Below are positions 18,624 to 27,626 of a DNA stretch of 64,000 bases, in pieces (the first letter of the stretch is position 1; each line of letters opens with the position of its first letter). This DNA is from Pseudomonas azadiae (lineage in GTDB: Bacteria > Pseudomonadota > Gammaproteobacteria > Pseudomonadales > Pseudomonadaceae): positions 2,542,001 to 2,606,000 of the forward strand of contig NZ_JAHSTY010000001.1 in the NCBI RefSeq assembly GCF_019145355.1, given 5' to 3'. Position numbers and translations under genes: made by a program. The notes below the pieces were generated by a model. That model saw only the letters and a program-made list of their open reading frames with translations. It did no database searches and was not told the origin of the DNA.

Positions 18624-19753
18624 GCCGCGCCCCACAATGCGCTGATATTTCGCTCGGCCAGCGCCGGCCCGACGCTCATGCCCACGCCGGTATGCATCAG
18701 TGCTGCACTCACGCCGGGCGCTGCCTGCAGGAACGAAAACGGTCCCGGCCCGCGCGAGCCGTACACCCCCTGCCAACGCTCCACGACCTGAACCGCGCAG
18801 CCGAGGGTCTGCTCGGCCAACTCGATCATCCAGTCATCAACCTGCTCGGCGTTGAAGGGCGACGCATCGCTGCCGTAATCATGGGAGTCGCCGATGATCA
18901 GCTCGCCGTGGGGCGTCGGGCTGATCAACAAGTGAATGCCGTGCTCATGCAGGTGCGGTGCCTCACGCAGGATCTGTGCCTGTACCGGCGCCGCTTCCGG
19001 CAGGTCGGCAAAAGCGCCGTAATGCACGCAACTCAGGCCGGTGAGCAAGGCGTGTTGCAGGTTCAGGTTCACCGCCGGCCGCGCGCGCAGCATTTGCAGG
19101 CGGCAGACACTCGGGTTGAGGTCGGCGAGCGCTTCGGCCAGCAGGGTCTGATAGTCGTGGCCGGAGCAGACGATGATTTGCTCGCCGCGAAAACTTCCCG
19201 CCGTACTGTGCACCTGGCCTGGTTCGACGTCGCGCACCAGGGTGGAGAAGTGAAACTCGACGTTCAGCTCACTGCGCAGGTAATTGATCAGCGCCGCAAT
19301 TGCTTCGCGTGAGTACAGCTGCTGATCGTCCTTGCCATGCAGCGCGGCGCGGTGATGGCGGAACTGGCCGCCATAGAGATCCCTCAGCGCCGCGCCTTGC
19401 AGCAGTTCGACGTTGTAACCGTATTCGCGCGCGCGGCCGGTACAGAAGGCTTCGAGCAGATGCTCTTCGGCTTCGGTGCGGGCAAACAGGTACGAACCGT
19501 TGCGCTTGAGTTGCAGGCCCGCGACCTGAGCCCAGTGGCCCCAGATGTCGCGGCTTTCTCGTGCCAGGTCCAGCATCGGCCCCGGTGGTTGGCCGGTCAC
19601 CAGTGCCTGGCCGAAGTTGCGTACAGAGGCGCCAAGCGGTGTGGCGCTGCGTTCGAAGACTTTGACCTTGAGGCCGCGTTTGGCGGCGGCGAAGGCGTGG
19701 GAAAGGCCGAGGATGCCGGCGCCTATGATCAGCAGGTCGCTGTGGTGTGTCAT
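18620..19753 (-). CDS. FAD-dependent oxidoreductase, phosphonate-cluster (HpnW/PbfC-like) type
   Basis: A 377-residue DAO-fold flavoprotein with the dinucleotide-binding motif LLIIGAGILGLSHA (about 6-19) and GASVRNFGQALVTGQ (about 38-52) near the flavin. It resembles the FAD oxidoreductases found in phosphonate operons (TIGR03364); members of this group (PbfC) oxidise N-methylated aminoethylphosphonate. The start ATG at 19753 is chosen because the in-frame upstream stretch is REP sequence. It lies directly upstream of, and is coupled to, the PhnZ-like gene. The substrate is inferred from family and context. Confidence 0.75.
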   Translation of the reverse strand: MTHHSDLLIIGAGILGLSHAFAAAKRGLKVKVFERSATPLGASVRNFGQALVTGQPPGPMLDLARESRDIWGHWAQVAGLQLKRNGSYLFARTEAEEHLLEAFCTGRAREYGYNVELLQGAALRDLYGGQFRHHRAALHGKDDQQLYSREAIAALINYLRSELNVEFHFSTLVRDVEPGQVHSTAGSFRGEQIIVCSGHDYQTLLAEALADLNPSVCRLQMLRARPAVNLNLQHALLTGLSCVHYGAFADLPEAAPVQAQILREAPHLHEHGIHLLISPTPHGELIIGDSHDYGSDASPFNAEQVDDWMIELAEQTLGCAVQVVERWQGVYGSRGPGPFSFLQAAPGVSAALMHTGVGMSVGPALAERNISALWGAA

Positions 19754-19780
19754 GAAGTGATGTCCTGAATTCGAGGCCGC

Positions 19781-19853
19781 TATCGCAGGCAAGCCAGCTC
19801 CCACCTTTGGAGGTGTTTGCAAATCAAAATGTGGGAGCTGGCTTGCCTGCGAA
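19781..19853. repeat. REPIN: inverted REP pair inside the phosphonate operon
   Basis: Opposed GTGGGAGCTGGCTTGCCTGCGA cores with a short spacer of about 28 bases. It sits between the binding-protein gene and the FAD oxidoreductase gene, both on the minus strand, so it is an intra-operon hairpin if the genes are cotranscribed. Confidence 0.9.
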
Positions 19854-19878
19854 GAGGCCATCAGCCTTAACGAAAGCC

Positions 19879-20901
19879 TTACTGACCGGCGACCTTCTCC
19901 GACTTACCGTCATAGCGCCTGCGCCATTCGGTGAGGATGCTGTCGCGGTTCTTCGAGGCCCAGGCAAAGTCGTTCTTGATCAGACGCTGTTCATAGTCCG
20001 CCGGCAATTCCGTCTGCGGCTTGGCGATACCCGGCTGGGCTAGGACGGCAAAGTTGTCCTTGTACAGGTCCATCGCGGCGGGGCTGGCGGAGAAGTCGGC
20101 GAGTTTCTTCGCGGCCTCGGCGTTGGCAGTACCCTTGATCACGGCGGTGGCTTCGATGTCCCAGCCCAGACCTTCCTTGGGCAGGATGATGTCCAGTGGC
20201 GCGCCTTGGCGTTTCAACTGCACGGCCGGGTATTCAAAGGAAATGCCGATCGGGAACTCACCCGACGCCGCCAGCTTGCAGGGTTTGGAACCGGAGTGAA
20301 CGTACTGGCCGATGTTCTGGTGCAGATCGTCCATGTACTGCCAGCCCTGCTTCTCGCCAAAGGTTTGCAGCCAGGCGCTGACGTCCAGGAAACCGGTGCC
20401 GGACGAGGCCGGGTTGGGCATCACGATCTTGCCCTTATACTCAGGCTTGGTCAGGTCTTGCCAGCTCACGGGCTTGGTCAGGCCCTGTTTTTCGGCCTCG
20501 ACGGTGTTGAAGCAGATGGTCGCGGCCCACACGTCCATGCCGACCCAGGCCGGCGGGTTGGCGGCGTCGCGGTAGTGCTTGCCGATCTTGTCCAGGTCCT
20601 TCGGCGCGTAGTTGTCCAGCATGCCTTGCTGGTCGAGGATCGCCAGGCTCGAAGCGGCCAGTCCCCACACCACGTCAGCCTGCGGGCGGTCTTTTTCAGC
20701 CAGCAGCTTGGCGGTGATGATGCCGGTGGAGTCGCGCACCCATTTGATCTCGACATCCGGGTTGGCCTGTTCGAAGGCCTTTTTGTAGGTCTTCAGTTGC
20801 TCGGCTTCGAGGGCCGTGTACACGGTCAACTCGGTCTTGGCGAAGGCATTCAGGCTGAATGCAGTGAGTACCGCAGCGACCAGCGCCAGGGGCTTGAACA
20901 T
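19879..20901 (-). CDS. 2-aminoethylphosphonate-type ABC transporter, periplasmic binding protein
   Basis: A 340-residue periplasmic binding protein with a signal peptide (1-22, ending NAFA) and an iron/AEP-type fold: TELTVYTALEAEQLKTYKKAFEQ at the N-terminus of the mature form and DVVWGLAASSLAILDQQGML (about 75). Such proteins in operons with a fused permease and a PhnT-like ATPase bind 2-aminoethylphosphonate and related compounds. The gene follows the permease gene by 21 bases on the same strand. The related Fe(III)-binding FbpA proteins share the fold, but the linkage to a PhnZ-like enzyme favours phosphonate. Confidence 0.82.
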   Translation of the reverse strand: MFKPLALVAAVLTAFSLNAFAKTELTVYTALEAEQLKTYKKAFEQANPDVEIKWVRDSTGIITAKLLAEKDRPQADVVWGLAASSLAILDQQGMLDNYAPKDLDKIGKHYRDAANPPAWVGMDVWAATICFNTVEAEKQGLTKPVSWQDLTKPEYKGKIVMPNPASSGTGFLDVSAWLQTFGEKQGWQYMDDLHQNIGQYVHSGSKPCKLAASGEFPIGISFEYPAVQLKRQGAPLDIILPKEGLGWDIEATAVIKGTANAEAAKKLADFSASPAAMDLYKDNFAVLAQPGIAKPQTELPADYEQRLIKNDFAWASKNRDSILTEWRRRYDGKSEKVAGQ

Positions 20902-20922
20902 GGAGCACCTCCTTCGGGATGT

Positions 20923-22635
20923 TTATTGTCCGGGCGCCGTCTGGCGCCAGGCTTGGGAGCGTCGCAACGCGCCACGTGAGGCCCACGCCAGCAGCAGCGA
21001 AACGCTGGCTGAGGTGAACAGGATCAGGGTCGACATCGCCGCGGCACCGCCCACGTTGCCGGCGTCGTCCATGTTCAACACGGCGACGGCGGCGAGAATG
21101 GTGTCGGGGCTGTAGAGAAAAATCGCGGCGGACACGGTGGTCATCGCCGACACAAACAGATAGCGCAGGATGTCCAGCAGCGCCGGCAGGCAGATCGGCA
21201 CCGTCACTTTCCAATAATGGCGGTACAGCGGCGCCTTGAGGGACAACGCGGCGGCTTCGAACTCGGCGTCCAGCTGGCGCAACGCAGTGGTTGCGGTCAT
21301 CTGTGCGGTGGTCAAATAATGCGCAATGGTGCACACCACCAGCAGGGTCATGGTCCCGTAGAACACATGCAGCGGGTTGCCGCTGAGGTTGAAAAAGAAC
21401 ACGTAGCCCAGGCCCAGCACCAGCCCGGGCACGGCCATCGGCACAAAAGTGAGCATGCGCAGCGCCAGGTTCAGGCCCTTCTGGCCCTTTGTTTTTTCCA
21501 TCAGGTACGCGCCGGTGAAGATCAGCACACTGCCGAGCAACGCCGTGCATAACGCCAGGGTCAGGCTGTTGCGATAGGCCAACCAGCCGCCGCCCGCCGT
21601 GTCCTCGAACTGGTAATGGTTAAGCGACAGCGACAGGTTGTACGGCCAGAACTTCACCAGCGAGGAATACACCGCCATGCCGAACACCAGCAGCAACACC
21701 GCACAGATAAACAGCACGATGGCCAGGTAGCAGGCGTCTCTTACGCGTGAGGGCGCCGGCTGAAAAACTTGGGCGCGACCACTCATGGAATCGCCATGAC
21801 GCCGGCGCAGCCAGGCATCCACACCAAAGCTGAACAGCGCCGGCAGCAGCAACACCATGCCGATCAGGGCGCCGCGACCGAACTGCTGCTGGCCGACCAC
21901 CGCCTTGTAGGCTTCCAGCGCCAGCACCTGATAATCGCCACCCACCACCACGGGCACGCCGAAGTCGGTGATGGTCAGGGTGAACACCAGGCAAAACGCG
22001 GCGAACACCGCCTGGCGCGTGGCCGGCCACGTGATGCTGCGAAACGCCCGGGCCGGGCTGGCGCCCATGCTCGATGCGGCGTCGAACAGGCGCGCATCCG
22101 CCAGGGACAGCGCCGACAGCAGGATCATCAAGGCATGTGGGAAGGTGTAGATCACCTCACCCAGCACAATGCCCCAGAAGCCGTAGATATTCTCCGAGAG
22201 CAACCCGCGCAACAGGCCCTGATTACCGAACAGATAGACCAGCGCAATGCCCGGCAACATCGACGGCGCCATCAGCGGCAGCAGTGACATGCCGCGCCAG
22301 ATCGCCTTGCCGGGAATCAGTGTGCGTTGCAGGGCGTAGGCAAACAGGTAAGCCAGCGGTACGACAATGGCAGCCACGCTGAGGGAGACTTTCAGGCTAT
22401 TGCCCAACAGCCAGTGGAAGTTGGCGCTGGTGAACAATGCCTGCGCAGCGATCAGGCCCCCGCCCTGCCCGGCTTCGCTGCTCAAACCACGCCAGAAGAT
22501 CGCCAGCAATGGCAGCAACACCGCCACCACCAACAGGCACAGCCAGAGCCATTTGCCGCCGACCACGAAAATACGATCACCCAGCTCGGCACGGGACACC
22601 TGCCGTGGCGCGGGCAACGTCATGACAGCGGCCAT
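20923..22635 (-). CDS. 2-aminoethylphosphonate-type ABC transporter, double-length permease
   Basis: A 570-residue inner-membrane permease formed from two fused BPD_transp_1 domains, about twelve membrane helices in all (first half about 40-285, second half about 325-560). EAA-loop sequences are visible in both halves (DAASSMGASPARAFRSITWP, about 215; FEAAALSLKAPLYRHYWKVT, about 490). ATG at 22635 directly follows the ATPase stop at 22637; ATG at 22623 is the alternative. The fused design is typical of PhnU2/FbpB-type systems. Confidence 0.85.
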   Translation of the reverse strand: MAAVMTLPAPRQVSRAELGDRIFVVGGKWLWLCLLVVAVLLPLLAIFWRGLSSEAGQGGGLIAAQALFTSANFHWLLGNSLKVSLSVAAIVVPLAYLFAYALQRTLIPGKAIWRGMSLLPLMAPSMLPGIALVYLFGNQGLLRGLLSENIYGFWGIVLGEVIYTFPHALMILLSALSLADARLFDAASSMGASPARAFRSITWPATRQAVFAAFCLVFTLTITDFGVPVVVGGDYQVLALEAYKAVVGQQQFGRGALIGMVLLLPALFSFGVDAWLRRRHGDSMSGRAQVFQPAPSRVRDACYLAIVLFICAVLLLVFGMAVYSSLVKFWPYNLSLSLNHYQFEDTAGGGWLAYRNSLTLALCTALLGSVLIFTGAYLMEKTKGQKGLNLALRMLTFVPMAVPGLVLGLGYVFFFNLSGNPLHVFYGTMTLLVVCTIAHYLTTAQMTATTALRQLDAEFEAAALSLKAPLYRHYWKVTVPICLPALLDILRYLFVSAMTTVSAAIFLYSPDTILAAVAVLNMDDAGNVGGAAAMSTLILFTSASVSLLLAWASRGALRRSQAWRQTAPGQ

Positions 22636-22636
22636 C

Positions 22637-23701
22637 TCAGGCAAACACCTGCAGGCTGCTCGGCGGCAAAGCGACCCAGATATCCTGGGCGCCCAGGCGC
22701 GGCAACGCCTGCGGCGCCACCTCGGCCAGCAGTGGATGGCCGGGCAATTGCTCCAGCTCAAAGCTCATGCGGCACCGGTTGCCGAGAAAAGTGATCTCAC
22801 GGACCTTAGCCGGGAACAGGTTTTCTTCATGCACCGGCGGGTTGACGTTGATGGCTTCCGGACGGCAGAACAGACGGCCGGACGTGGCCACGCCGGCATC
22901 GTTGGCCAGGCGCATGTTCATCCCGCCGACCTGGGCGTGGCTGGCGCTGTTGCGGCTGAACGGCAGCCAGTTGCCCTGGCCGACAAACTCCGCCACGAAC
23001 GGCGTGGCCGGGCGGTCGTAGATCTCCTGGGGGGGGGCGTATTGCTCGACCTTGCCGTTGTTCATCACGGCAATACGGTCGGCCATCAGCATGGCTTCGT
23101 CCTGGTTGTGGGTAACCATCAGCGTGGTGACGCCCAGGCGCCGTTGCAGCTGGCGAAGCTCGGTGCACAGATGCTCGCGCACGCGGGCGTCGAGGGCCGA
23201 CATCGGCTCATCCAGCAACAGCAATGAAGGCGCCGGCGCCAGCGCTCGAGCCAGCGCCACGCGTTGCTGCTGGCCGCCGGACAGTTGACCGGGGTATTTC
23301 TTTTCGCTGCCGAGCAGGTCCACCAGTTCGAGCATCTGCCCGACGCGCTGGCGTACTTCGTCGCGCCCACTGCCGGTGAGGCCGTAGGCGATGTTCGCTT
23401 CAACCGTCAGGTTGGGAAACAACGCGTAGGACTGAAACAGAATGCCGTAGTCCCGCGCCTGCGGCGGCAGCAGGGAAATGTCGCGGCTGCCCAGGTAAAG
23501 TTCGCCGCTGTCCTGGCGTTCCAGGCCGGCGATGCAGCGCAGCAAGGTGGTCTTGCCGCAACCGGACGGGCCCAGCAGGCACACCAGCTCGCCGGCGGCG
23601 ATGTCCAGGGAGACGTTATCCAGCGCGGTAAAGGCGCCGAAGCGTTTCTGGATACCCCGCACGTTCATTGGCGCGCCGGGTGGGGTCAGGGCTGTGTTCA
23701 T
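22637..23701 (-). CDS. 2-aminoethylphosphonate-type ABC transporter, ATP-binding protein
   Basis: A 354-residue ABC ATPase. Walker A GPSGCGKTT (about 43-51), Q-loop FQSYALF (about 90), signature LSGGQQQRVALARAL (about 139), Walker B LLLLDEPMSALD (about 163) and the H-loop VTHNQDE are intact, followed by a C-terminal TOBE domain (about 240-350). ATG at 23701 has GAGG seven bases upstream. It is the first gene of the transporter-enzyme operon. The regulator upstream is transcribed on the same strand and separated by a mixed REPIN. Confidence 0.85.
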   Translation of the reverse strand: MNTALTPPGAPMNVRGIQKRFGAFTALDNVSLDIAAGELVCLLGPSGCGKTTLLRCIAGLERQDSGELYLGSRDISLLPPQARDYGILFQSYALFPNLTVEANIAYGLTGSGRDEVRQRVGQMLELVDLLGSEKKYPGQLSGGQQQRVALARALAPAPSLLLLDEPMSALDARVREHLCTELRQLQRRLGVTTLMVTHNQDEAMLMADRIAVMNNGKVEQYAPPQEIYDRPATPFVAEFVGQGNWLPFSRNSASHAQVGGMNMRLANDAGVATSGRLFCRPEAINVNPPVHEENLFPAKVREITFLGNRCRMSFELEQLPGHPLLAEVAPQALPRLGAQDIWVALPPSSLQVFA

Positions 23702-23839
23702 GCAAGGCACCTCATCAAACGGATGAGGGCCATGCTAGGCAGGCAATGCGTCGCTGGTGTGGCAGGAAGGCAAAAGGGGGTGATAGTGGTATTGGTGGAT
23801 TTGTGTAGGACTGATGGAATGCGGTGGTAGGACTGACGC

Positions 23840-23915
23840 CATCGCGGGCAAGCCCGGCTCCCACAGTTTTGATCTGTGAATACATTCAAAGGTGGGAGCT
23901 GGCTTGCCTGCGATG
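23840..23915. repeat. Mixed-arm REPIN
   Basis: The left arm reads ATCGCGGGCAAGCCCGGCTCCCAC and the right arm is the common GTGGGAGCTGGCTTGCCTGCGAT, so the two arms belong to different REP variants. It lies between the LysR gene and the transporter operon. Confidence 0.85.
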
Positions 23916-23940
23916 GCGATTCAAAGGCCACCCCACAACT

Positions 23941-24804
23941 TCAGAGCGGCGACATCTCTTGCGCCAGGCCGAGGAAAGCCGCCGGCAGCCGCGCACTTTT
24001 TCTTTCCTTGAGGCAGTACAGATACTCCGGAATCTGCGGCGCATGCTCCAGCGTCAGCACCCGCAACTGCGGATCATGCGGCACTTCCTGCCGCGCAATG
24101 ATGCTGATCCCGATATTGCGCAGCACCGCCTCGCGGATCGACTCGCGGCTGCCGATTTCCAGCAGCGGGCCGAAGCTCACGCCGGCATCTTTCAACATTT
24201 CTTCGGTCAAGCGCCGCGTAGTGGAACCCGCTTCGCGCATCAACAGCGTATGCCCGGCGAGCGCACTCAGCGGCACATGATCGAGCTTGGCCAGGGGATG
24301 GTTGCGATGCACCGCCAACACCAGCGGGTCGGTGCCCAACACACGGCGAATCAGGCGCGGGTCTTCCAGCAATTGTGAAGAGGCGGCGACGTCGACGCGG
24401 TAATCATCCAGTGCTTCAAGCACCTGCTGGGAGTTACCGATCTCTACCGACACCTCCACCTGCGGCAGGCGTTCGCGGAAAGCTTTGACCAGGTCGAGGA
24501 TGTAATACGGCGCCGTCGCGGCGATCCGCAATGCTCCCTGGACCTGGCCATTGTTGCGCAGGAAAAACTCGATATCCGCTTCCTGCTGCAACAGCGCCTT
24601 GACCATCGGCAACAGCCGCGCGCCCTCGTCGCTGACGGTGAGGCGGCGGCCACCACGGTAGAACAGCTCCACGCCGTACTGGCTTTCCAGGTTGCGGATC
24701 TGGGTGGTGACCGTGGGCTGGCTCAGGCCGAGCTTCTTCGCCGCTTGGGTAATGCTGCCCAGGCGGGCGACCATGAAAAACGCCTTCAGCTCAGCACTCA
24801 GCAC
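23941..24804 (-). CDS. LysR-family regulator, probably of phosphonate catabolism
   Basis: A 287-residue LTTR with an N-terminal winged helix-turn-helix (about 3-60, ARLGSITQAAKKLGLSQPTVTTQIRNLE) and a C-terminal effector domain (about 90-285). The start codon is GTG with GAGGG just upstream. LysR regulators linked to aminoethylphosphonate operons (TIGR03339) share this pattern, and its position directly upstream of the transporter operon supports the link. Divergence is absent: it reads in the same direction as the operon it may control. The effector is unknown. Confidence 0.75.
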   Translation of the reverse strand: MLSAELKAFFMVARLGSITQAAKKLGLSQPTVTTQIRNLESQYGVELFYRGGRRLTVSDEGARLLPMVKALLQQEADIEFFLRNNGQVQGALRIAATAPYYILDLVKAFRERLPQVEVSVEIGNSQQVLEALDDYRVDVAASSQLLEDPRLIRRVLGTDPLVLAVHRNHPLAKLDHVPLSALAGHTLLMREAGSTTRRLTEEMLKDAGVSFGPLLEIGSRESIREAVLRNIGISIIARQEVPHDPQLRVLTLEHAPQIPEYLYCLKERKSARLPAAFLGLAQEMSPL

Positions 24805-24819
24805 ACCACCCTCTCATCC

Positions 24820-27078
24820 TCATTTGCGCAACAAGCGCAGGCCATTGAACACCACCAGCAGGCTCACCCCCATGTCGGCGAACACCGCCATCCACATGGT
24901 GGCCATGCCCAGGAAGGTGACCGCCAGGAAGATCGCCTTGATCACCAGCGCCAGGGCGATGTTCTGCTTGAGGATACTCGACGTTTGCCGGGAGAGCCGA
25001 ATGAAAGCCGGGATCTTGCGCAAATCATCGTCCATCAGCGCCACGTCGGCGGTTTCGATGGCGGTGTCGGTACCGGCGGCGGCCATGGCAAAACCGATTT
25101 CGGCGCGGGCCAGGGCCGGGGCGTCGTTGATGCCGTCGCCGACCATGCCTACACGGTGGCCTTGGCTGTACAGGGCTTCGATGGCGTGCAGCTTGTCGGT
25201 GGGCAACAGGTCGCCCTGGGCCTGGTCGATGCCGACCTGAGCCGCGATGGCCTGGGCGGTGTGGGTGTTGTCGCCGGTGAGCATCAGGGTCTTGATGCCC
25301 AGTTCGTGCAGTTGCCGGATGGCTTCACGGCTGCTGTCCTTGACCGTGTCGGCCACGGCGAACAGCGCCAGCGGGCCGGATTTGTCGAGCAGCAGCACCA
25401 CGGACTTGCCTTGTTTCTCCAGGGCGAAGAGTTTTTCCTCAAGCTGCGGCGAGCACAAGCCCAGGTCTTCCACCAGGCGGTGGTTGCCCAAGTGATAGGT
25501 TTCGCCGTCGATGTCGCCGCGCACGCCGCGTCCGGGCAGGGCTTCGAAGTTATCCACAGCGTGGCTCGGCAGGTTTTTATCCACAGCCGCGTTGGCGATG
25601 GCCAGCGACACAGGATGGTCGGAGCGCCCCGCCAGGCTCGCGGCCAGGGCCGGCGCGCTGTCCTGCACATTCGGGAACAACGCCAGGTAATCGGTTTGCA
25701 CCGGCTTGCCGTGGGTCAGGGTTCCGGTCTTGTCCAGGGCCAGATAGTCGAGCTTGTAACCGCCCTCCAGGTACACGCCGCCCTTGATCAGGATGCCTTT
25801 GCGCGCCGCCGCCGCCAGGCCGCTGACGATGGTCACCGGGGTGGAAATCACCAGAGCGCAGGGGCATGCGACCACCAGCAGCACCAGGGCGCGGTAGATC
25901 CAGTCGAACCAGGCGCCGGCCATGAACAGCGGTGGAATCACCGCCACGCCCAATGCGAACAGGAACACCGCCGGGGTGTAGATCCTCGAGAAACTGTCGA
26001 CAAAACGCTGGGTCGGCGCCCGCGCGCCCTGGGCCTGTTCGACCGCGTGAATGATGCGCGCCAGGGTCGAGTTGTTGGCCGCTGCGGTGACTTTATATTC
26101 CAGAGCGCCGGCCTGGTTGATGGTGCCGGCAAAGACTTTATCGCCCACGGTCTTTTCAATCGGCAGGCTTTCACCGGTGATCGGCGCTTGGTCGATGGTG
26201 GACTGGCCGGCGGTGACTTCGCCGTCAAGACCGATGCGCTCGCCGGGCCTTACCCGCACGACCGCGCCGAGTTCGATGCTTTTGACCTCTTTTTCAACCC
26301 AGGAACCGTCCGCTTGCCGCACCGTGGCCTGTTCAGGTGTCATCTGCATCAAGCCACTGATGGCGTTGCGCGCGCGGTCCAGGGACTTGGCTTCGATCAA
26401 TTCGGCCACGGTGAACAGGAACATCACCATGGCCGCTTCCGGCCACTGGCCGATCAGGATTGCGCCGGTCACGGCGATGCTCATCAGGGCATTGATGTTC
26501 AGGTTGAGGTTTTTCAGGGCAATCCAGCCCTTTTTATAGGTGGTGAGGCCGCCGCTGAAGATCGACACCAGCGCAACGACTGCAATCACCCAGGTGGGCG
26601 CGGCGTTGGTGAAGTGCAGCACTTCGGCGCCGAGTGCGCCGACACCGGATAACGCCAGCGGCCACCAATGTTTCTTGACCACAGGCGTGGCGGCGGGCGC
26701 GCCCTCTTCAAGCGGATCGGCTTGCATGCCCAGGGATTTGATGGCGTCGATGATCGGCGCGGTGCTCGGCAAGTCGTGAGTGACGCCGAGGATGCGGTTG
26801 ATCAGGTTGAATTCCAGTTGCTGCACGCCGGCAAGCTTGCCCAGTTTGTTCTGGATCAGTGTCTGCTCGGTGGGGCAATCCATGGCTTCGATGCGGAACG
26901 TGCTCAGGCGCGCGCCGGCGCTGGGCGCTTCGCTCAGCTGCACCACCGCTGGGGCCGGGGTACTGGAGCAGCACGAGCCGCCGTGGCCATGGTTCTGGGC
27001 AGGATTATGCACAGGCGTCAGCTTCTTCTCGCCGTGGTCATGGTCATGTTTGTGCGGGGTGTGGATGGAGTCGCTCAT
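24820..27078 (-). CDS. cadA: Cd2+/Zn2+/Pb2+-exporting P1B-type ATPase
   Basis: A 752-residue inner-membrane heavy-metal efflux ATPase. The N-terminus is His-rich (HTPHKHDHDHGEKK), followed by a CCSS site and an HMA domain with MDCPTE (about 50-110). Catalytic motifs are CPCALV in the metal-binding helix, DKTGTLTHG with the phosphorylated Asp, and GDGINDAPALA in the hinge. The Met at 27078 is chosen because the reading frame upstream runs through the operator and into cadR. It is divergent from cadR, which should repress and then activate it. Confidence 0.93.
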   Translation of the reverse strand: MSDSIHTPHKHDHDHGEKKLTPVHNPAQNHGHGGSCCSSTPAPAVVQLSEAPSAGARLSTFRIEAMDCPTEQTLIQNKLGKLAGVQQLEFNLINRILGVTHDLPSTAPIIDAIKSLGMQADPLEEGAPAATPVVKKHWWPLALSGVGALGAEVLHFTNAAPTWVIAVVALVSIFSGGLTTYKKGWIALKNLNLNINALMSIAVTGAILIGQWPEAAMVMFLFTVAELIEAKSLDRARNAISGLMQMTPEQATVRQADGSWVEKEVKSIELGAVVRVRPGERIGLDGEVTAGQSTIDQAPITGESLPIEKTVGDKVFAGTINQAGALEYKVTAAANNSTLARIIHAVEQAQGARAPTQRFVDSFSRIYTPAVFLFALGVAVIPPLFMAGAWFDWIYRALVLLVVACPCALVISTPVTIVSGLAAAARKGILIKGGVYLEGGYKLDYLALDKTGTLTHGKPVQTDYLALFPNVQDSAPALAASLAGRSDHPVSLAIANAAVDKNLPSHAVDNFEALPGRGVRGDIDGETYHLGNHRLVEDLGLCSPQLEEKLFALEKQGKSVVLLLDKSGPLALFAVADTVKDSSREAIRQLHELGIKTLMLTGDNTHTAQAIAAQVGIDQAQGDLLPTDKLHAIEALYSQGHRVGMVGDGINDAPALARAEIGFAMAAAGTDTAIETADVALMDDDLRKIPAFIRLSRQTSSILKQNIALALVIKAIFLAVTFLGMATMWMAVFADMGVSLLVVFNGLRLLRK

Positions 27079-27106
27079 CAGGTCGCGTCCGTAAAAGTGC
27101 CTGTTG

Positions 27107-27140
27107 CCAAGTAAAGACCCTGTAGCCACTATAGGGTCAA
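27107..27140 (-). promoter_or_regulatory. CadR operator and MerR-type cadA promoter
   Basis: The near-perfect dyad GACCCTGTAG-CCA-CTATAGGGTC (27116-27138, one mismatch) lies in the cadA/cadR gap. On the minus strand it sits between TTGACC and TTTACT with a 19-base spacer, the overlong spacing that MerR proteins correct by twisting the DNA. Confidence 0.85.
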
Positions 27141-27163
27141 GCACCCATTTGGAGATTGCTGCG

Positions 27164-27604
27164 ATGAAGATCGGCGAACTGGCCAAACTCACCGACTGCC
27201 CGGTGGAAACCATCCGTTATTACGAGAAGGAAGCCCTGCTGCCGCCGCCGGCGCGCACCGACGCCAACTACCGCGTGTACACCCAGGCACACACCGAGCG
27301 GCTGATCTTCATCCGCAACTGCCGCAGCCTGGACATGACCCTGGAAGAAATCCGCAGCCTGCTCGGGCTACGCGATAGCCCACAGGACCAGTGTGAAAGC
27401 GTGAACGCGTTGATCGATGAGCATATCCACCACGTGAAAGCGCGGATCGATGGGTTGTTGGCGTTGCAGAAGCAATTGCTGGATCTGCGTCAGCGCTGTG
27501 GTGGTGGGGATCATTGCGCGATTCTGCAGCGTCTGGAGGTCAGTGGGAGTGTGCAGGCCAGCGAGGCTGAGCCGTCACATGTCGGCCGAAGCCACGGCCA
27601 CTGA
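27164..27604 (+). CDS. cadR: MerR-family cadmium/lead-responsive regulator
   Basis: A 146-residue MerR protein: winged helix (MKIGELAKLTDCPVETIRYYEKEALLPPP, about 1-30), dimerisation helix (about 80-115), and metal-site cysteines at Cys77 (DQCES) and in the RCGGGDHC loop (about 112-119). The His-containing C-terminal tail (HVGRSHGH) is a CadR feature. The start at 27164 begins the conserved HTH; the longer open frame would run across the operator. It is divergent from cadA and probably autoregulated through the dyad at 27116. Confidence 0.92.
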   Translation: MKIGELAKLTDCPVETIRYYEKEALLPPPARTDANYRVYTQAHTERLIFIRNCRSLDMTLEEIRSLLGLRDSPQDQCESVNALIDEHIHHVKARIDGLLALQKQLLDLRQRCGGGDHCAILQRLEVSGSVQASEAEPSHVGRSHGH

Positions 27605-27626
27605 TCCGGCGTGAAATGCAGTCCAA

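Noticed and set aside
24745..26652. Open frame of about 635 codons antisense to cadA
   Set aside because: cadA has all P-type ATPase motifs; the antisense translation is Gln/His-rich with no domain.
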